DNA from: JBBIRM01 sp037441765
GTDB lineage: Bacteria > Desulfobacterota > BSN033 > UBA1163
Length of the DNA stretch: 7,439 nt
Direction of reading: 5' to 3'
Assembly: GCA_037441765.1 (NCBI GenBank)
Contig: JBBIRM010000146.1
Span: 1 to 7,439, forward strand
Under the pieces are notes generated by a model. It did not search any database. It was not told where the DNA came from and saw nothing but the letters and a program-made list of their open reading frames with translations. Of the stretch, positions 5,356 to 7,439 are shown in pieces. The position numbers and the translations under genes are program-made. Numbering within the stretch: the stretch's first letter is position 1; each line of letters opens with the position of its first letter.

Positions 5356-6099
5356 TTATATAAGATTTTCTCCGACATCCCTACCCGATTCCCCGGATGT
5401 GTGAGGTGTTACTTGTTTCTCAAAGAGGAGAAGGGTTCTTTTAAAGGAACTGAAGGGGAGGTAGAAGGAGACTGTCTTTTTCAAACAATATTGTATGGCA
5501 TCTTCTTCGGTGAGGCATTGTATTTCTTGACCACTCATTTTCCCTTTCATGGCAATGATTGTCCCTTTCTCTTTCAAAAGAGGGGAGCTCAGGGTGAGGA
5601 GGGTGGGAAGATCAGAGAAGGCCCTTGCCACCACCCCATCGAACCTTCCTCCAAGGCATTGAAGGATCCTCTGTTCTTGAACACGACCGTGAATGGCATC
5701 GATCCCTTTTAATTTGAGTGAATAAATGATTTGTCTTTGGAAATCGACCTTTTTACGCACAGAATCGATCAATGTAATTTTTAAATCAGGCCTTACGATT
5801 TTTATTGGAATTCCTGGGAATCCGGCCCCTGAGCCGATATCAAGGAGGGAGGAGATTTTTGGAAGATGAGGAATGACCGAGAGGGAATCGAGGAAATGTT
5901 TTAAAATAATTTCCCTCTCTTTTCGGATTGCAGTGAGGTTGATCTTCTGGTTCCATTTGATTAGTTCCTTGAGATATATATTAAAATACCTACAGATTTT
6001 TTCATCTAAATGGATTCCGAATGCCTTTGCCCCCTCCAGTAAAAGTCTTTTATTCTCAGCCTCCATATCTAAGAGATTCATATCACAAAAAATACTCAT
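5356..6099 (-). CDS. rsmG: 16S rRNA (guanine-527-N7)-methyltransferase RsmG
   Basis: The SAM-dependent enzyme methylates G527 of 16S rRNA. The family motifs are clear: INLTAIRK (53-60), KHFLDSL (67-73), SAM-binding LDIGSGAGFPGIPIKI (86-101), LIDSVRKKVDF (110-120) and VVARAFSDLPTLL (156-168). The longest frame gives 247 residues; ATG codons at 6099, 6081 and 6066 are all possible and none has a good ribosome binding site. The third (MEAENKRLLLEG) matches the usual family start best. The C-terminus begins like the family tail (TPH) but then reads SGESGRDVGENLI, while the +1 frame contains RVGMSEKIL, resembling the common ending YPRRxGxPxKxPL, so a late frameshift is possible. The usual neighbour mnmG is not upstream; a divergent DUF4197 gene is there instead. 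Confidence 0.95.
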   Translation of the reverse strand: MSIFCDMNLLDMEAENKRLLLEGAKAFGIHLDEKICRYFNIYLKELIKWNQKINLTAIRKEREIILKHFLDSLSVIPHLPKISSLLDIGSGAGFPGIPIKIVRPDLKITLIDSVRKKVDFQRQIIYSLKLKGIDAIHGRVQEQRILQCLGGRFDGVVARAFSDLPTLLTLSSPLLKEKGTIIAMKGKMSGQEIQCLTEEDAIQYCLKKTVSFYLPFSSFKRTLLLFEKQVTPHTSGESGRDVGENLI

Positions 6100-6107
6100 T
6101 TAAAAGA

Positions 6108-6145
6108 GGGTTGCCCGAGGATTCAGACCCCAAGTGGGGTAACCT
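6108..6145. other. Overlapping inverted repeats between rsmG and the DUF4197 gene
   Basis: Two mutually exclusive stems share one arm. ACCCC (6127-6131) pairs perfectly with GGGGT (6136-6140) around AAGT. Alternatively GGTTGCCC (6109-6116) pairs with GGGTAACC (6137-6144), with a single G-T wobble. The element is GC-rich in an AT-rich gap. It is close to the rsmG start (minus strand) and about 20 bases upstream of the plus-strand promoter, so it could be an operator, an rsmG leader structure or a remnant of a repeat. No U-run follows. Confidence 0.4.
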
Positions 6146-6162
6146 TTAAAATTAAAAATTTA

Positions 6163-6192
6163 TTGACTTTTTACTCTTAATTGAGGTTAAAT
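6163..6192 (+). promoter_or_regulatory. Candidate promoter of the DUF4197 gene
   Basis: TTGACT (6163-6168, 5 of 6 matches) and TTAAAT (6187-6192, 4 of 6) are 18 bases apart. Transcription would start near 6199, leaving a leader of about 50 bases that contains AAAGGAG before the ATG. The spacer holds a near-palindrome, CTTAATTGAG (6176-6185). Confidence 0.5.
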
Positions 6193-6247
6193 AAATACAA
6201 AAATAATCATTTATATCACCCATTAACTGGGAAAAAGGAGAAAACTT

Positions 6248-6964
6248 ATGATCTTTCGGATCATGGTAATAGTTATGGTGATTTCGCTAACCTCATTCCA
6301 GGCATCAGCCCAGTTGGATCGGATCTTCAAAGGTCTGGGAATAGGTGAAAAAGGCAGCGGGCTTAGCGATGCGAAGATCGGTTCGGGTTTAAAAGAGGCA
6401 CTTCGTATCGGGACTGAAAATGCTGTCAATTTAACTGGAAAGACAGATGGGTACTTTTTAAACCTCGCTATTAAAATCCTGATGCCTGAGAAATTGAGGA
6501 GTTTTGAGAAAGGACTGAGAGCAGTGGGTTATGGCCCCCAGGTAGATGAGTTCATCCTGAGCATGAACCGCGCAGCGGAAAAGGCAGCTCCCTTTGCCAA
6601 ACAGATCTTCTGGGATGCGATTGGGGAGATGACGTTTGATGATGTAAGAAAAATCCTTTCAGGACATGAAACCGCAGCGACTGACTATTTTAAAGAAAAG
6701 ACCACAAAAAGACTGACAGATATTTTTAAGCCCATTGTTTCCAAAGCGATGAACGAGGTGGGAGTGACTCGTCGGTATAAAGAACTGGTGGGACGATATG
6801 AATCCATCCCATTCGTTAAAAAAGAAAAATTTGACCTCGACCAATATGTCGTCACTAAAGCGCTTGATGGATTATTCCATATGGTAGGTGAGGAGGAAAG
6901 AAAAATAAGAAAAGACCCCACTGCACGGACTACTGAACTCCTTAGAGAAGTATTCGGTAGATAG
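6248..6964 (+). CDS. Exported DUF4197 family protein
   Basis: The 238-residue protein matches the DUF4197 family (PF13852), whose function is not established. It has a signal peptide (hydrophobic residues 2-16, then ASA before Q22, a good signal peptidase I site), so the mature protein should be periplasmic. The characteristic stretches are in order: GSGLKEALRIGTENAV (45-60), LRSFEKGLRAVGYG (83-96), DEFILSMNRAAEKAAPFAK (100-118), MTFDDVRKILSG (128-139), ETAATDYFKEKT (141-152), VGVTRRYKELVGRY (171-184) and RKDPTARTTELLREVFG (221-237). It is full length for the family and mainly helical. The ATG is certain: AAAGGAG lies 7 bases upstream. It is divergent from rsmG and 65 bases before the DUF748 gene on the same strand. 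Confidence 0.93.
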   Translation: MIFRIMVIVMVISLTSFQASAQLDRIFKGLGIGEKGSGLSDAKIGSGLKEALRIGTENAVNLTGKTDGYFLNLAIKILMPEKLRSFEKGLRAVGYGPQVDEFILSMNRAAEKAAPFAKQIFWDAIGEMTFDDVRKILSGHETAATDYFKEKTTKRLTDIFKPIVSKAMNEVGVTRRYKELVGRYESIPFVKKEKFDLDQYVVTKALDGLFHMVGEEERKIRKDPTARTTELLREVFGR

Positions 6965-7009
6965 AAAGACTTTTTCAAAATCCCGAGAGAGAATAGAAAG
7001 GCTTTTCCA
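6961..7009 (+). repeat. Short direct repeat after the DUF4197 gene
   Basis: Two 17-base copies, at 6961-6977 and 6993-7009, agree at 15 positions (ATAGAAAG, then A or G, then CTTTT...CA) with a period of 32 bases. The first copy includes the stop codon of the DUF4197 gene. It may be a local duplication or paired binding sites; the meaning is unknown. Confidence 0.4.
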
Positions 7010-7029
7010 TTTTTTATGCAGAAGATAAA

Positions 7030-7439
7030 ATGAAATTAAAATCTTCTCAATTGGCTTTTATGGGTGTAATGATGAAAAGACTGAAAAAAATCAATATTGG
7101 ATTGGTGATCTTTTTCGCTGTTTTTACTTTATTTGGTTTCTTCATCCTACCTCCCATTCTTAAATCAATATTGACAAGTAAACTTTCGGAAGCCCTCCAT
7201 CGGGAGGTGACCATCCAGCAGATTAAGGTCAACCCCTTTACACTTTCCCTGACGGGAAGAGGCCTGTTGGTAAAAGAGCGAGGGGGCCAGGAAACTTTTT
7301 TATCATGTGAAGAAACCTTTCTTAATCTCCAGAGCCTCTCTGCTCTTCGGATGGCTTTTGTCCTTAAAGAAGTTCGATTTACGAAACCTTTTCTCCGGGT
7401 GGTTTACCAACCGGATAAGACTTTTAACTTTTCTGATTT
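7030..7439 (+). CDS. DUF748 / AsmA-like envelope protein, N-terminal part (cut by window edge)
   Basis: The first 136 codons are present; the frame is open to the right edge. A basic start (MMKRLKK) is followed by one membrane anchor at about residues 22-42 (INIGLVIFFAVFTLFGFFIL), then PPILKSILTSKLSEALHREV (41-60), TIQQIKVNPFTLSLTGRGLLV, FLNLQSLSALRMAFVLKEVRF and a final TFNFSD. This pattern (anchor, SxxLGRxVxIxxIxxNPFTLxL, then xNLxxxSL and NFSDL) is typical of DUF748 proteins related to AsmA, large inner-membrane-anchored periplasmic proteins linked to lipid transport or outer membrane homeostasis. The start is uncertain: ATG at 7030, 7060, 7069 or 7072, none with a strong ribosome binding site; MKRLKK at 7072 is the most family-like. 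It probably forms an envelope gene pair with the preceding DUF4197 gene. Confidence 0.85.
   Translation, partial: MKLKSSQLAFMGVMMKRLKKINIGLVIFFAVFTLFGFFILPPILKSILTSKLSEALHREVTIQQIKVNPFTLSLTGRGLLVKERGGQETFLSCEETFLNLQSLSALRMAFVLKEVRFTKPFLRVVYQPDKTFNFSD

Noticed and set aside
5341..5712. Plus-strand open frame of 123 codons overlapping the 3' part of rsmG
   Set aside because: It is antisense to conserved RsmG sequence over almost all its length and has no recognisable domain.
6965..7029. Intrinsic terminator between the DUF4197 and DUF748 genes
   Set aside because: There are T-runs but no GC-rich stem before them; the short GAAA/TTTC pairings are too weak.
7047..7232. Minus-strand open frame opposite the DUF748 gene
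   Set aside because: The plus-strand frame has a clear anchor plus family pattern and continues open to the window edge; the reverse frame is its shadow.

Overview
The window looks like a chromosomal core region of a Gram-negative bacterium, most likely a deltaproteobacterium-like lineage (Desulfobacterota or a nearby candidate group). This rests on a bactofilin beside parAB, an exported DUF4197 protein and an AsmA-like DUF748 protein, which imply an outer membrane. By contrast, the Fo part of the ATP synthase (long subunit a, one b gene, c subunit with a GPALALG helix 1) reminds me more of Chloroflexi-type sequences. That taxonomic reading is from memory and inference; no search was run.

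Minus strand, read from right to left: rsmG (about 6099-5356), parA (5208-4432), parB (4442-3585, overlapping parA), a bactofilin (3481-3047), then an ATP synthase operon. The operon runs AtpZ/AtpI-family gene (2910-2641), atpB (2648-1710), atpE (1684-1451), an unnamed 37-residue membrane protein gene (1438-1325), atpF (1274-765), atpH (742-203) and the first 36 codons of atpA (109 to the window edge). Plus strand, at the right end: a secreted DUF4197 protein (6248-6964) and the first 136 codons of a DUF748 protein (7030 to the window edge). All intergenic gaps are under 150 bases.

How the parts fit: RsmG modifies 16S rRNA. ParA, ParB and probably the bactofilin handle chromosome segregation and positioning. 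The atp genes build the membrane rotor and stator of F1Fo-ATP synthase. The two plus-strand genes belong to the cell envelope.

The most interesting item is the 37-residue single-span membrane protein between atpE and atpF. It has a near-perfect Shine-Dalgarno sequence starting inside the atpE stop codon, so it is very probably translated in step with the Fo subunits, and I recognise no family for it. Other points worth a look are the unusual start of the AtpZ/AtpI gene next to a leader hairpin, a possible frameshift in the rsmG tail, a dispersed-looking TTTGAA/TTCGAA repeat after parB, and a paired-hairpin element between rsmG and the DUF4197 gene.
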